Positions 18,035 through 26,559 of a stretch of DNA of 64,000 nucleotides are shown piece by piece. The DNA is from Anaerolineales bacterium (GTDB lineage Bacteria; Chloroflexota; Anaerolineae; Aggregatilineales; UBA2796). The stretch spans positions 682,001 to 746,000 of the forward strand of contig JABTTZ010000003.1 in the NCBI GenBank assembly GCA_015075625.1, written 5' to 3'. The notes below the pieces were generated by a model. That model was not told where the DNA came from, did no database searches, and saw only the letters and a program-made list of their open reading frames with translations. How positions within the stretch are numbered: position 1 is the stretch's first letter; each line of letters opens with the position of its first letter. The translations under genes and the position numbers were made by a program.

Positions 18035-18042
18035 CGTGCGGT

Positions 18043-18071
18043 TTGACAACCCTTCCCCGCTCTGTTATCAT
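18043..18071 (+). promoter_or_regulatory. Strong sigma70-type promoter of the SRP RNA
   Basis: A perfect -35 TTGACA (18043-18048) and TATCAT (18066-18071) are separated by 17 bp. The predicted transcript start falls 6-7 bp later, at the 5' end of the SRP RNA stem. Confidence 0.8.
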
Positions 18072-18077
18072 GACTTG

Positions 18078-18185
18078 TGATGAGGTTGGGTCCTGCGCGG
18101 CGGAGTCCTCGAACCGCGTCAGGTCCTGACGGAAGCAGCGCTAAGGGGTATACTCCGGGTGCCGCAGGGGTGCCTGACCTCATCA
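18078..18185 (+). ncRNA. ffs: Signal recognition particle RNA (4.5S-type, small bacterial form)
   Basis: The ends pair as TGATGAGG with CCTCATCA. The apical part contains GTCAGGTCCTGACGGAAGC and then AGC, the near-invariant helix-8 core bound by Ffh (GGTCCGGAAGGAAGCAGC-type), and TCCTCGAACCGCG on the 5' arm. The length of about 108 nt fits the Alu-less bacterial form. Its dedicated promoter ends 6 bp upstream. It guides cotranslational targeting of membrane proteins with Ffh and FtsY, neither of which is in the window. The following gene begins about 20 nt after its 3' end. Confidence 0.9.
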
Positions 18186-18207
18186 ATTTCAACCCGTGAG
18201 GAGTAGG

Positions 18208-19386
18208 TTGGATACCCAAACACCTATGGAAATGCCTCACCCACCCCGCAGCGAAACCCGTCAGGGCATCCGTCAAGAGAATCGTCAACCATCCGAAAAA
18301 GACTACACGCCGCGCCCGCCTTTACGCCCATTTCTCCTCTTGGCAGCGGCTTTTATCCTACTGTTCCTTCTTGCTGGTGTTGGTGTTTATGTGTTGAGTG
18401 CGCGTCTGCTTACGCTGGTGATAGACGGCGAAGCACGGAGTTTGCGTACCCATCAGACAACAGTGGGGGCGTTTTTGCGGGAAGTGGGAATCTATCTAGA
18501 CCCTGTGGATCGCCTGATGCCCGATGGTGCTGAGCCAATCACACCGAACATGACGATCATCATAGGCAAAGCACGCCCCATCCTTGTTTCTGCTGACGGG
18601 GCAAGCCAACGCCTGCTGACCCATGCGCGGCGTATCCCAGATATCCTCACCGAAGCGGGCGTCATGCTCCGCAAGGCAGATCGTCTCTTTGCCAATGGGT
18701 CTTTGCTGATTGCAGATAGCCGCGAGTTGCCCGCAGAAGCCGTTCCAGTATCGCTGCGAGTCGTTCGCGCCCGCCCACTGAGCATTCGTGACGGGGAACG
18801 CCTGACGACGCACATCACTGCTGCTGATACCGTTGGCGAGGCGCTTGCCGAAGCAGGCATAACGTTGACACTGGCAGATGAGATTCGCCCCATCCCTGAA
18901 ACGTTGATCACAGATGGGTTGGTGGTGGAGATTGTCCGTGCGGTTGCCTTCAGTGTGCAGGTTGATGGTGAGATGCTGACGACCTACGCCCGTGCCGATA
19001 CCATCGGTGAAGGATTGGCAAAGACAGGGATCGCGCTGATCGGCTTGGACTATACCATCCCTAAAGAGGACACACCGCTTACGGCGGGAATGCGCGTGCG
19101 CATTGTGCGGGTGACGGAGATCGATGAGGTTGAGGCGCGGGAAATTGACTTCCCCACCGTTATGCAGCCGGATACGACACTCCCCCCAAACGAGACTCGC
19201 GTCATCCAAAACGGGGAAAAGGGCATTGAGGAACGGCGCGTTCGGGTGCGGAAGGAAGACGGTGTAGAAGTTCACCGTTCTATGCCCCAGTTGGTGGTTG
19301 TCCGTCCCCCACGAGAGGCGATCATCGCGGTCGGGGCAACGCCTGCACTTTACAGCACAGAAACACCCACACCAACAACACCGTGA
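18208..19386 (+). CDS. Membrane-anchored DUF348/G5-domain protein
   Basis: The product of about 392 residues has a cytoplasmic Pro/Arg-rich N-terminus and one transmembrane helix (about 42-65, PFLLLAAAFILLFLLAGVGVYVL). Three DUF348 (ubiquitin-like) repeats follow, each with the TTVGAFLREVGI/DTVGEALAEAGI pattern, then a G5 domain near the end (NETRVIQNGEKGIEERRVRVRKEDG). This is the non-catalytic part of YabE/resuscitation-promoting-factor-like cell-wall proteins; no lytic or 3D domain follows. I choose TTG 18208 because GAGGAG lies just upstream; GTG 18196 is also open but has no ribosome site. Likely binds peptidoglycan or glycans outside the membrane. Confidence 0.82.
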   Translation: MDTQTPMEMPHPPRSETRQGIRQENRQPSEKDYTPRPPLRPFLLLAAAFILLFLLAGVGVYVLSARLLTLVIDGEARSLRTHQTTVGAFLREVGIYLDPVDRLMPDGAEPITPNMTIIIGKARPILVSADGASQRLLTHARRIPDILTEAGVMLRKADRLFANGSLLIADSRELPAEAVPVSLRVVRARPLSIRDGERLTTHITAADTVGEALAEAGITLTLADEIRPIPETLITDGLVVEIVRAVAFSVQVDGEMLTTYARADTIGEGLAKTGIALIGLDYTIPKEDTPLTAGMRVRIVRVTEIDEVEAREIDFPTVMQPDTTLPPNETRVIQNGEKGIEERRVRVRKEDGVEVHRSMPQLVVVRPPREAIIAVGATPALYSTETPTPTTP

Positions 19387-19520
19387 GGCACTGGCGAAAA
19401 ACCACGAACGCCCCACCGCGAAACGAGTAAGAGCGTTTGCTTGGATCGTGTGGAACAGCGCTTTAGAAAGTTTGCCAATCCTCATCAGGGTGATTCGCTA
19501 CCATGTGTGGGAGGCTTAGA

Positions 19521-20354
19521 ATGCACGCGAAATACCTCTTGGATAGCCACGACATTGCTCCGAAGAAAAGTCTGGGGCAAAACTTTCTTCACGACCCGCA
19601 TGCGTTAGGGAAGATCGTTGCCGCTGCGGAACTAACCTCGGACGAAGCCGTTTTGGAGATTGGCGCGGGGACAGGGGCGCTGACTGTGCCTCTAGCGCAG
19701 ACGAATGCGCCGATCACTGCGGTGGAGATTGACGAACGGTTAATCCCCATCCTTGCCCAACAGCTTGCCGACTTTCCCAATGTGCGCATTGTTCATACCG
19801 ATATTTTGGATCACGATCCAGCCCGTTTGGTGGGGGAGATGCCCTATGTCGTGGTGGCAAATTTGCCCTATTACATCACGAGTCTCATTTTACGGGGGCT
19901 GTTGGAACGTGCCAGCCGAAAACCGCGCCGCCTTGTCCTGACCATTCAGCAAGAGGTAGCCGAGCGGATCACCGCCAAACCCGGCGATATGAGCCTACTG
20001 GCAGTGAGCGTCCAGTTTTACGGCGTTCCCAAGATTGTTGGACGGATCAGCGCCGGAGCATTTTTTCCTCGCCCAGAGGTTGATTCGGCAATCCTTCGGG
20101 TTGACCTTCATCCCACGCCTGCCATCGCCATTGACGAGGCGGCTTTTTTCACCGTTGTACGGGCGGGCTTTGCCCAAAAACGCAAACAATTGAAAAACGC
20201 CCTCGGCAGCGGATTAGGCATTTCCCATCCAGAGGCGGCGGCGATCCTGACCGCAGCGGGGATTGATCCGGCACGACGGGCAGAGACATTAACCTTGCCC
20301 GAATGGGGTGCGGTGACGACGGTAGCAACACAGACCTTGCCCGCACTGTCTTAG
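19521..20354 (+). CDS. rsmA: 16S rRNA (adenine(1518)-N6/adenine(1519)-N6)-dimethyltransferase
   Basis: RsmA/KsgA dimethylates two adjacent adenines in the 3'-terminal hairpin of 16S rRNA as a late check on small-subunit assembly. The 277-residue protein shows the N-terminal PKKSLGQNFLHDP signature, SAM motif I VLEIGAGTGALT, motif IV VVANLPYYITS and the C-terminal KRKQLKNAL helix. An ATG at 19503 is in frame, but GGGAGG six nt before the ATG at 19521 fixes the start there (MHAKYLLD). It lies 134 bp after the G5-domain gene. Confidence 0.96.
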   Translation: MHAKYLLDSHDIAPKKSLGQNFLHDPHALGKIVAAAELTSDEAVLEIGAGTGALTVPLAQTNAPITAVEIDERLIPILAQQLADFPNVRIVHTDILDHDPARLVGEMPYVVVANLPYYITSLILRGLLERASRKPRRLVLTIQQEVAERITAKPGDMSLLAVSVQFYGVPKIVGRISAGAFFPRPEVDSAILRVDLHPTPAIAIDEAAFFTVVRAGFAQKRKQLKNALGSGLGISHPEAAAILTAAGIDPARRAETLTLPEWGAVTTVATQTLPALS

Positions 20355-20397
20355 TATCTTAGCATCTATTCGTAAACGAAACGTGAAGCATAGGAGT

Positions 20398-20520
20398 AAA
20401 CCCTTCACCCCCTAACCCCTCTCCCGCTGTGCGGGAGAGGGGAGATAACGTTTTTTGGGAGAGGCGCTGCCCTCCCCCACCCCTTAGAGAGGAGGCAGTT
20501 GCCAAGAGGGGAGGCTCACA
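20398..20520. repeat. Dispersed CCCCTAACCCC-type intergenic repeat
   Basis: The CACCCCCTAACCCCTCTCCC block with the hairpin CTCTCCCGC/GCGGGAGAG, then CGTTTTTTGGGAGAGGC and further C-runs. It shares layout (C-run, GGGAGA hairpin, TTTTTGAGGGGG) with segments at 26.46, 55.2 and 63.96 kb. No gene lies between rsmA and 20630. Confidence 0.5.
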
Positions 20521-20629
20521 CCTCACAACCGAATTTACGGATAGGCTCTTAACCTATTCCTGTAATGTACATATAAATACACAGAGTGTATAAAACGCTA
20601 ATCAACTGGAGCAGAGGAGTCCCTTCACT

Positions 20630-21517
20630 ATGACTGATAGCACAGAGGCGCTAAACCGCTTCAACACCCTTCACAGCAAGGCGAAAAACATTCTCGATGG
20701 AGTGTCTCTATCGGGGATTACGAACGACCTGAAAGAGACGATGACTGCCGTCATGCGTCTGCCTACCGAAATTCAACGGGCGCGGGGGCGCGGGTATACC
20801 GTCCAGCCCGAATTAGAGGGACGCGCCCGTGAATTCGTTCAGTTGTGGGAGCGCCTTAGCCGAGAGGCGACCAGCCTGATCGAAACGGAAGGGTTCGTCT
20901 TGCGCAATGAGGCACGGCAGGTCGAAATCATCATTGCCCAATCGGGCTTTGCTCAGAACAACCCCACTGAGCTTGACCGCCTGGGGAGTCTGTTGGAACG
21001 AGAGATCGCTGATGCCGAGGGGAAGATTGAGGAGTCAGAGCGCCGCATCCGCAATCATTACGAGCCAACCCAAAACGAGATCACCCAACTTGTTGAGCAA
21101 CTCACGGACATTCACTGGTTTCTCGATCACCTTGCCGAGGCAACCTTTACCCTAAACAGCGGCGAGAGCCTCGTCATGGCGGCGACTGCCGAATGGGTGG
21201 CGACGGGCAAAGGCAAGGATGATCCCGATGGCATTCTCTTTCTCACCGATAAGCGCCTGATCTTTGAGCAGAAAGAAACCACCGGCAAAACATTGGGGAT
21301 GTTTGGCGGGAAAAAGGTGCAGGAAGTGAAATGGGATGTGCCGCTCTCTCAAGTAGAGGCGGTCAGCACAGAGCGAAAGGGACTGCTTGGCGGCAAAGAC
21401 ATGATCACCCTGACGCTGCGTTCTGGCGCACCGCTGGCGACGATTACGCTTGAGGTGAAGGGGAAGGCAAAGAATACCATTTGGGCAGAGCAAATCAAGA
21501 AACAGATGGGGAGTTAA
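20630..21517 (+). CDS. Coiled-coil protein with C-terminal bacterial PH-like domain
   Basis: The 295-residue protein is helical in residues 1-175 (ELDRLGSLLEREIADAEGKIEESERRIRNHY), consistent with a coiled coil. A C-terminal beta-rich domain of the bacterial pleckstrin-homology/GRAM type follows (about 180-292): LNSGESLVMAATAEW, GILFLTDKRLIFEQKE, VPLSQVEAVSTERKG and ITLTLRSG, closed by a helix. Such domains mediate protein or membrane interactions. There is no signal peptide or TM segment. An AGAGGAG site precedes the ATG by about 11 nt. Standing alone between repeats, it has no functional context. Confidence 0.72.
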   Translation: MTDSTEALNRFNTLHSKAKNILDGVSLSGITNDLKETMTAVMRLPTEIQRARGRGYTVQPELEGRAREFVQLWERLSREATSLIETEGFVLRNEARQVEIIIAQSGFAQNNPTELDRLGSLLEREIADAEGKIEESERRIRNHYEPTQNEITQLVEQLTDIHWFLDHLAEATFTLNSGESLVMAATAEWVATGKGKDDPDGILFLTDKRLIFEQKETTGKTLGMFGGKKVQEVKWDVPLSQVEAVSTERKGLLGGKDMITLTLRSGAPLATITLEVKGKAKNTIWAEQIKKQMGS

Positions 21518-21583
21518 CCCTAAGCGGTATCCACAGACTACCAGTCATTTCAAAACCCCGCCCCTTGCCCCCTCCCCATTCAT

Positions 21584-22204
21584 GGCTGAGGAGAGGACAT
21601 ATTTGGAAGGCGGGTTGAAAAATAGGGAGTTCATCGTTCAAACTGGAAATCGACCAAGAAACCCAGTGAGGAACGATGAACTACAAACTACTGTACCAAT
21701 TAGAGCAGCACTTGTCAGCCCATCTACCGTGTTTCAATAGTTGGCAGCCGCAAAATGTAAGCCTGTTTAGCTATGGGGTGATTCAAGCGGAGAGCTGTCA
21801 GCAAGGAGCGATTGCGCGGGCGGTGAGTTGCGGGGAGCAGGTAGAGAGTACGGCGCGGCGCTTTCGCCGCTGGCTCGCTAATAAAGCGCTCGACCTAACA
21901 GCCTTTTTTGCCGAAGGACAGGTGGAGATGATTCGCGCCCTGCTGGAAGCAGCATCTCGCCAACCGGCTGGTTCTGTTGACCATTGCCTACACATGGGTG
22001 GTCGCCCTCGGCAGCCAAGCCGTTGCTGCTGGCATCGCCCAACCGCTCGTTCGTCGTCCCGACGGGTCGTTCCGGCGGCTCTGGAGCTTGTTTCGGGAAG
22101 GCTTGCGCTACTTCGTGCAAGTTGTTCAACGCCAAACCTTGTGTTTAGGATTACCCTTTATCCCAGACATAAGGTTTACTTGAAAACATGTCCTCTCCTC
22201 AGCC
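21584..22204 (+). mobile_element. Internally deleted IS4-like element, copy 1 (MITE-like)
   Basis: A 621-bp unit bounded by inverted repeats: left GGCTGAGGAGAGGACAT (21584-21600) and the same sequence inverted at 22188-22204. It is nearly identical to 47459-48079, which has the same length and the same internal structure. The homology also covers 41 bp left of the terminal repeat (from 21543). It encodes only the first and last parts of a transposase, in different frames, so it cannot move by itself. Confidence 0.8.
21676..22183 (+). pseudogene. IS4-like transposase, N- and C-terminal parts fused by deletion
   Basis: From ATG 21676 the frame reads MNYKLLYQLEQHLSAHLP and later STARRFRRWLANKALDL, the N-terminal helix-turn-helix region of IS4-type DDE transposases, to about 21960. 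The sequence then shifts frame and continues as AYTWVVALGSQAVAAG and RRLWSLFREGLRYFVQ to a stop at 22183, a transposase C-terminus. The central DDE catalytic core is missing. The fusion point is the same in the copy at 47.5 kb. The apparent 194-codon open frame running on to 22260 is a frame artefact. Confidence 0.75.
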
Positions 22205-22356
22205 CTAACACAGAGAGGGACAACAAGGGGTGGGATTTTGAAATGCTTTGTATTTTTTAGCACCGAACTTCATTCCTCACCCCTCTCCAGCACAGGCGAA
22301 TTATTACACATTTGAAACCCCTTTTTCCGCCGCGTTTTCGTTGTTGTTCTCTCCCC

Positions 22357-22385
22357 TTGCCTTGCTTTGTGAAAAGGCGTACAAT
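22357..22385 (+). promoter_or_regulatory. Candidate promoter of the substrate-binding protein gene
   Basis: TTGCCT (22357-22362) and TACAAT (22380-22385) are separated by 17 bp, about 68 bp before the start at 22453. Confidence 0.5.
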
Positions 22386-22452
22386 ACAATTTAGAACATT
22401 CAAAACTTTTTGAACGTTGTGGAAAATCACATTCACCATTGGAGAACGAACG

Positions 22453-23490
22453 ATGGTCAAACGTCTAGGGTTGCTTATGTTGGCGGCGCTTGTGTTGCTG
22501 AGCGCCGTGCGGAATACAACGGCACAAAGCGGGATGGAAAAAGTTCGCTTGGGCTATGTCCCCGTAATGATTTACGCCCCTCTTTTCATCGCCGCAGAGC
22601 GCGGCTACTTCACCGCAGAAGGGATTGAGGTTGAACTGCTTCCCATTCAGGGGGGCAGTGATTCCGTCGTCCAGTTGGCGGCGGGAAATTTTGATGTTGC
22701 CGTTGGCGGTGTGGGGGCTGGTCTGTTGAATGCCGCCCATCAGGGGTTGGAATTTAAGATCGTCGCCCCAATGCACACCGAGCGTCCGCCGCTTGCCAGC
22801 CCACTAGTCATCTCCAGCAAGCGTGTCGATGAAATCAAAAGCGTTGCCGACCTCAAAGGCAAAAAAGTATCCATCAATGCGACAGGCGCTGCGACGGAAT
22901 ACTGGGTCTATTCTGCCCTGACCAAAGCGGGTTTGACGATGAACGACATCACGCTGACAACCGTTGGTTTCCGCGATGTTCCGGCGGCATTGGAAAGCGG
23001 CAGCGTTGATGCGTCCATCTTGGGTGAGCCGCTGGTGACACTCCAAAAGGATGCAGGCGTGGTAAGTGTCCTCGCTGAGGATTTTGTCGATGGCATTACC
23101 GTCACCTACCTCTACATGGGACTGCCCATTCTGAATGACCGTCCAGCGGTGGCTGAGGGGTTTGTGCGAGCCTATTTGAAGGCACTTCGTGACCTTCAGG
23201 GTGAGGGCTGGTTGAACCCAGAGAGCGCGGCGATCATCGAAAAATACACGAACGTTCCGGCGGCGGTTGCCCTGCGGGCAAACCGTCCCTACTACGATCC
23301 AAATGGGGTTGTTCCCGCCGAGGATATTGAGGAATTGCAGCGCTATTTCCTCACTCGTGATGTATTGGAATATACCGAGACGCAAGATATAACACAATTC
23401 ATCGATACGTCGTTGGTGGAAAAAGCTGTTGAAGCGTTGGGCGAATACACCGACCCCGCCGCTACACCGGAAGCGACTAAAGCTCCCTAG
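22453..23490 (+). CDS. ABC transporter substrate-binding protein, NMT1/SsuA-like
   Basis: The 345-residue secreted protein has a signal peptide (MVKRLGLLMLAALVLLSAV... TTAQ) and no lipobox Cys. The mature part begins VRLGYVPVMIYAPLFIAAERGYF, the opening of the NMT1/THI5 and SsuA family that binds sulfonates, nitrate, bicarbonate or pyrimidine precursors. KGKKVSINATGAATEYW and ALESGSVDASILGEPLV are further family segments. The start is set by GGAG 8 nt before ATG 22453. No permease or ATPase gene is adjacent, so its transporter must lie elsewhere or be lost. Ligand cannot be assigned. Confidence 0.88.
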   Translation: MVKRLGLLMLAALVLLSAVRNTTAQSGMEKVRLGYVPVMIYAPLFIAAERGYFTAEGIEVELLPIQGGSDSVVQLAAGNFDVAVGGVGAGLLNAAHQGLEFKIVAPMHTERPPLASPLVISSKRVDEIKSVADLKGKKVSINATGAATEYWVYSALTKAGLTMNDITLTTVGFRDVPAALESGSVDASILGEPLVTLQKDAGVVSVLAEDFVDGITVTYLYMGLPILNDRPAVAEGFVRAYLKALRDLQGEGWLNPESAAIIEKYTNVPAAVALRANRPYYDPNGVVPAEDIEELQRYFLTRDVLEYTETQDITQFIDTSLVEKAVEALGEYTDPAATPEATKAP

Positions 23491-23524
23491 AGCATCGTAA
23501 GCAGGGGGGTAAAACGGGGTGAGA

Positions 23525-23561
23525 TAGGGGCGGGTCTTCAACAGTCGCCCCTAATTTTATT
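23525..23561 (+). terminator. Probable terminator after the substrate-binding protein gene
   Basis: Stem TAGGGGCG / CGCCCCTA (23525-23532 and 23546-23553), followed by ATTTTATT, 35 bp past the stop. Confidence 0.55.
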
Positions 23562-23580
23562 CCCGTTATCGAGTGATCCT

Positions 23581-25314
23581 TTAACGTGGTTTGAAGCTCG
23601 GCGGAATGGGATCAACACCGCAGGCTGGATAGCCATAACAGGCATCGGGGAGAATGTATCCGTTTTCATCAAAGCGCCCGCTGCGAATATTGTTCAGGTC
23701 AAGGAGAGTGGATTGATTGGGATTGGGCATAACACAATCCACCGCCCCTAGAGGGTTATCAGGAATACGTGGGGTTACTTCCGGTGTCCCCGGATTGAAG
23801 AAGTTATAGACAATGCGCGAAACGCCTTCCATAACCTCCCAGGGAAGGAGCGTCCCAATGCCTGATTCGCTCGCCTTCGATTCCCACATATAAGCAACCA
23901 GAATGTAATTCCCCGCTGGCGAATAGACAATTGCCGCGTCAGAGACATTCGCGCCAGTGTTTGCCGTGCCACCCCATCCATTTTTGTGAGCAACCTTCGT
24001 CCCACGTGGCACGCCCAGTTCAATCAACCGCCCGATGATATTCCCGCTGAGGAGTTCAACCATCTGTTGGCACTCCAACTGAGTGAACGCCTCTGGTTGG
24101 GCGGCGGCTAAGCCGCTCCCATATTCGGCGCAGTCATAGATCATCTGGAGCATCCTCGCCATGTCTTGCGGCGTCGTGCGTGACCACAAATCCGGTTTGG
24201 CGTCATAGAGGGGGTTAGGCACGGGCGGCGGCGTGTTTGTGAGCGACCAAACATAATTTGGATCACCGACATAAAGCGGGGCATTGATAAAGGTATAGGT
24301 TGCCCCTAGTGCCGTCACCGTCTCGGTGACTTGCTTCAAGCCATCGGCAAGTTTTGCCCGCGCATTTCCGCCCTGCCCCGGAATCTGCAAGAGAAAATTG
24401 GAGGCGCTGTTTGCGCTACACAAGATCGAGGCGCCCATCAACCATTTCACATCATTATCGGGGGCAAATGCCAGCTTGCTAAAGATATTGATCAGAATGG
24501 GAATTTTGATCGTACTCATCGCGCTGTAAGCAATATCTGGATTGATCCACATTTCCTCCCCAGTTTGGAGGTCGATCACCCCGATACTGCCTAGTGTGCT
24601 GGGACCATCAGGCTCAAAGGTCATTGTCTGCATATAGGCATGAAGCGCCCCCTCAAGAGTCTTCATGTCCGCCCGCCTTCCTCCCTCATTTTGCATGGGA
24701 AGGGCAACTTGGCGTTCGGTGGGTCGGTAGAGTGTCTCGCGGATGAGGTCTATCGCCTTATCTATATCGAGACGAAGCCCGGATGACCCGGTGTTAAAGG
24801 TGAATGTATTGAGGTCAAACCCTGCCCGCCCTGCCACCTGATCATAGCGAACGGCAACATTTGTGAGAAACTCTCGCAGACGCGCCTCGGAATAATCAGC
24901 ACTTAAGGCAACTTCCACGGGGGCAGTAGGCTGCTGCCAGAGGAAATTCCAAAAATCCGTCCAATAATTCGAGTTATTCACTAAGCGCGAGCGAATTTCT
25001 TCTTGCATCTGGGCGCTGTTCACCCGAAAGCCAATATCCGAAGGGTAAAGCAAGATGGGGTGTCCCTGATAGGTTAGGGCAATAGGCTGCTCATACACAT
25101 TTTGCCATGTTGCCGCCGCCTCAGAAAGTGTTAAGCCCGTAACGGGAACACCCGCTACGGTAATATCCGTTTGGAGCTTGTCGCGGCTGAGGGAGAAATT
25201 CGTCAGTTGGACAGCAAAGACGATCAATGCGGCAATGAGGCAGCCGCCAGAGAGGAGGGGGAGAAACGGTAACCGTACCCCGCGTTCTTTCGTACCAAGC
25301 CCTGTGAGTGACAT
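23581..25314 (-). CDS. Membrane-anchored serine hydrolase of the class A beta-lactamase fold
   Basis: The 577-residue protein has an N-terminal TM anchor (about 20-45). A region resembling the YkuD/VanW-associated peptidoglycan-binding domain follows (about 50-200: TVAGVPVTGLTLSEAAATW, HPILLYPSDIGFRVN). Then comes a penicillin-recognising domain with SxxK (AMSTIKIPIL, Ser about 262), an SxN-like SASNFLL segment and a K-N-G box (HKNGWGGTAN, about 442) in place of KTG. A Pro/Asp/Cys-rich tail closes it. This is the serine hydrolase family related to beta-lactamases; whether it acts on peptidoglycan or beta-lactams is not shown. It faces the outside of the membrane. Confidence 0.8.
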   Translation of the reverse strand: MSLTGLGTKERGVRLPFLPLLSGGCLIAALIVFAVQLTNFSLSRDKLQTDITVAGVPVTGLTLSEAAATWQNVYEQPIALTYQGHPILLYPSDIGFRVNSAQMQEEIRSRLVNNSNYWTDFWNFLWQQPTAPVEVALSADYSEARLREFLTNVAVRYDQVAGRAGFDLNTFTFNTGSSGLRLDIDKAIDLIRETLYRPTERQVALPMQNEGGRRADMKTLEGALHAYMQTMTFEPDGPSTLGSIGVIDLQTGEEMWINPDIAYSAMSTIKIPILINIFSKLAFAPDNDVKWLMGASILCSANSASNFLLQIPGQGGNARAKLADGLKQVTETVTALGATYTFINAPLYVGDPNYVWSLTNTPPPVPNPLYDAKPDLWSRTTPQDMARMLQMIYDCAEYGSGLAAAQPEAFTQLECQQMVELLSGNIIGRLIELGVPRGTKVAHKNGWGGTANTGANVSDAAIVYSPAGNYILVAYMWESKASESGIGTLLPWEVMEGVSRIVYNFFNPGTPEVTPRIPDNPLGAVDCVMPNPNQSTLLDLNNIRSGRFDENGYILPDACYGYPACGVDPIPPSFKPR

Positions 25315-25392
25315 GGAGAAGATTGTACCGATTTTGCGGCGGTTAGCAGGAAAAGATTCACCGGATGTTTAGCTGAGGATCGTTTTTTCCCT

Positions 25393-25418
25393 GTGAGGCG
25401 CAAGGGACTGCGCCTCAC
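25393..25418. other. 10-bp perfect hairpin between two minus-strand genes
   Basis: GTGAGGCGCA / TGCGCCTCAC with a 6-nt loop AGGGAC. On the strand of the neighbouring genes it is followed by A-rich, not T-rich, sequence, so it is not a canonical terminator for the PucR-type gene ending at 25433. Confidence 0.5.
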
Positions 25419-25432
25419 AACGTCATTCAAGG

Positions 25433-26317
25433 TTAGGAGGCAACCCCGGCACAGAGAATTTCCTGTGCTTTTAGGGCGAGGTGTAGATTTAAGCGTACAT
25501 CGGCATCCTCTAGATCGAGGCAGGTGATCTCAGCAATGCGGTTCAGCCGATAGGCAAGCGTGTTCCGATGGATACCCAAGACATTGGCGGTGAGTGCGGT
25601 GTTGCCATTGTTGGCGAAATATGCCCGCAGTGTCGCCAAGAGATCGCTGTGCTGACGCGAGTCATAGGTAATCAACTCCGCCAACCAATTATCGCAAAAA
25701 CGCTGCAAAGACAGGGGATTGTGTGTTGAGCGCAGCAGGTTGAACAAACTGGAGTTGCCAAAAAACGTCGTCCGCGATTCGCTGTTCAATTCCCCGCTCA
25801 ATTGAAGGGCATCTTCCGCTTCATGGAAGGAGTGCCGCAAGCCATCCATCCCTTGGGCAGGTCGCCCAACGCCACAATGAATGTCCACATCGCCAAAACG
25901 GATGGAAAGCTGCTTACGAATCACTTCTGTTTTCAACTTCAAACGGGCAGATTGCTGCGGGTCTTCCACTGGGTGAAACAAGACGGCAGTCCCTTGCCCA
26001 TAGAGAGCAACGGGTCCGCAAATGTTTCGTCGGACTGCTTCGGTTTGGAGCGTCGTCACAAATTGAGTGGGATTCACCGCAACTTTTCGCTCTGGGCGAT
26101 AGAGAACAACAGCATAGTAGAGATCAGCCTGAAAGCCCGCGCTCTCCAACGTCGTCGTATCAAGGCTTTCACCTCCCAACCAGAGCGACAACCAATCGCT
26201 GCGCACCGGGCGGGGCGCTGCCAGACGTGGATTTGACGATGGTAAATAGTGTTGGTCAGCCACAGACGGTTTCTCCCAACTTCCACAGAAGAATCGCTTC
26301 TTGAACCTAAGCATCAT
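25433..26317 (-). CDS. PucR/CdaR-type transcriptional regulator
   Basis: The 294-residue protein ends in the PucR-family helix-turn-helix (LLATLRAYFANNGNTALTA, then VLGIHRNTLAYRLNRIAEIT, about 225-280), whose HRNTLxYRL recognition helix is diagnostic. The central region (about 60-190) resembles the degenerate GGDEF-like domain found upstream of this motif (IHCGVGRPAQGMDGLRHSFHEAEDAL). These regulators often control purine, sugar-diacid or amino-acid use. Its upstream sensory domain is short. It is not obviously linked to its neighbours, though purH is encoded upstream on the same strand beyond a 240-bp repeat-bearing gap. Confidence 0.86.
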   Translation of the reverse strand: MMLRFKKRFFCGSWEKPSVADQHYLPSSNPRLAAPRPVRSDWLSLWLGGESLDTTTLESAGFQADLYYAVVLYRPERKVAVNPTQFVTTLQTEAVRRNICGPVALYGQGTAVLFHPVEDPQQSARLKLKTEVIRKQLSIRFGDVDIHCGVGRPAQGMDGLRHSFHEAEDALQLSGELNSESRTTFFGNSSLFNLLRSTHNPLSLQRFCDNWLAELITYDSRQHSDLLATLRAYFANNGNTALTANVLGIHRNTLAYRLNRIAEITCLDLEDADVRLNLHLALKAQEILCAGVAS

Positions 26318-26461
26318 TCTAAAAGCCCTTCATGGGGAGGGGGTGTGGGCAATGTGTTCAAAGTTTCACGAGTCGTACTGTGCAAGATGCACAAGAGGCA
26401 ACATGAGCAAGTAGATTTGCCTTTGCTCACGATTTATTGTTAGGCGTTATGCTGTATTCAT

Positions 26462-26550
26462 CGAAAGGGGGCGTGAGGGGGAAACCCCCTCATCCCCCTC
26501 ACCCCCTTCTCCCCATGTGGGAAATGGGGCTGAGGGGGATGAGGGCAACT
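26462..26550. repeat. Dispersed CCCTCATCCCCC-type intergenic repeat
   Basis: GGGGGCGTGAGGGGGAAACC and CCCTCATCCCCCTCACCCCC, then the hairpin CCCCAT/ATGGGG-like core and GGCTGAGGGGGATGAGGGCA. Same family as 20.4, 55.2 and 63.96 kb. It lies between purH and the PucR-type gene. An upstream TATTCATCGAAAG (26455) recurs at about 50910. Confidence 0.5.
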
Positions 26551-26559
26551 GAGTAAGGC

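Noticed and set aside
18496-19485. Minus-strand open frame of 329 codons
   Set aside because: Antisense to the G5-domain gene and rich in Cys, Arg and His, as typical shadow frames are.
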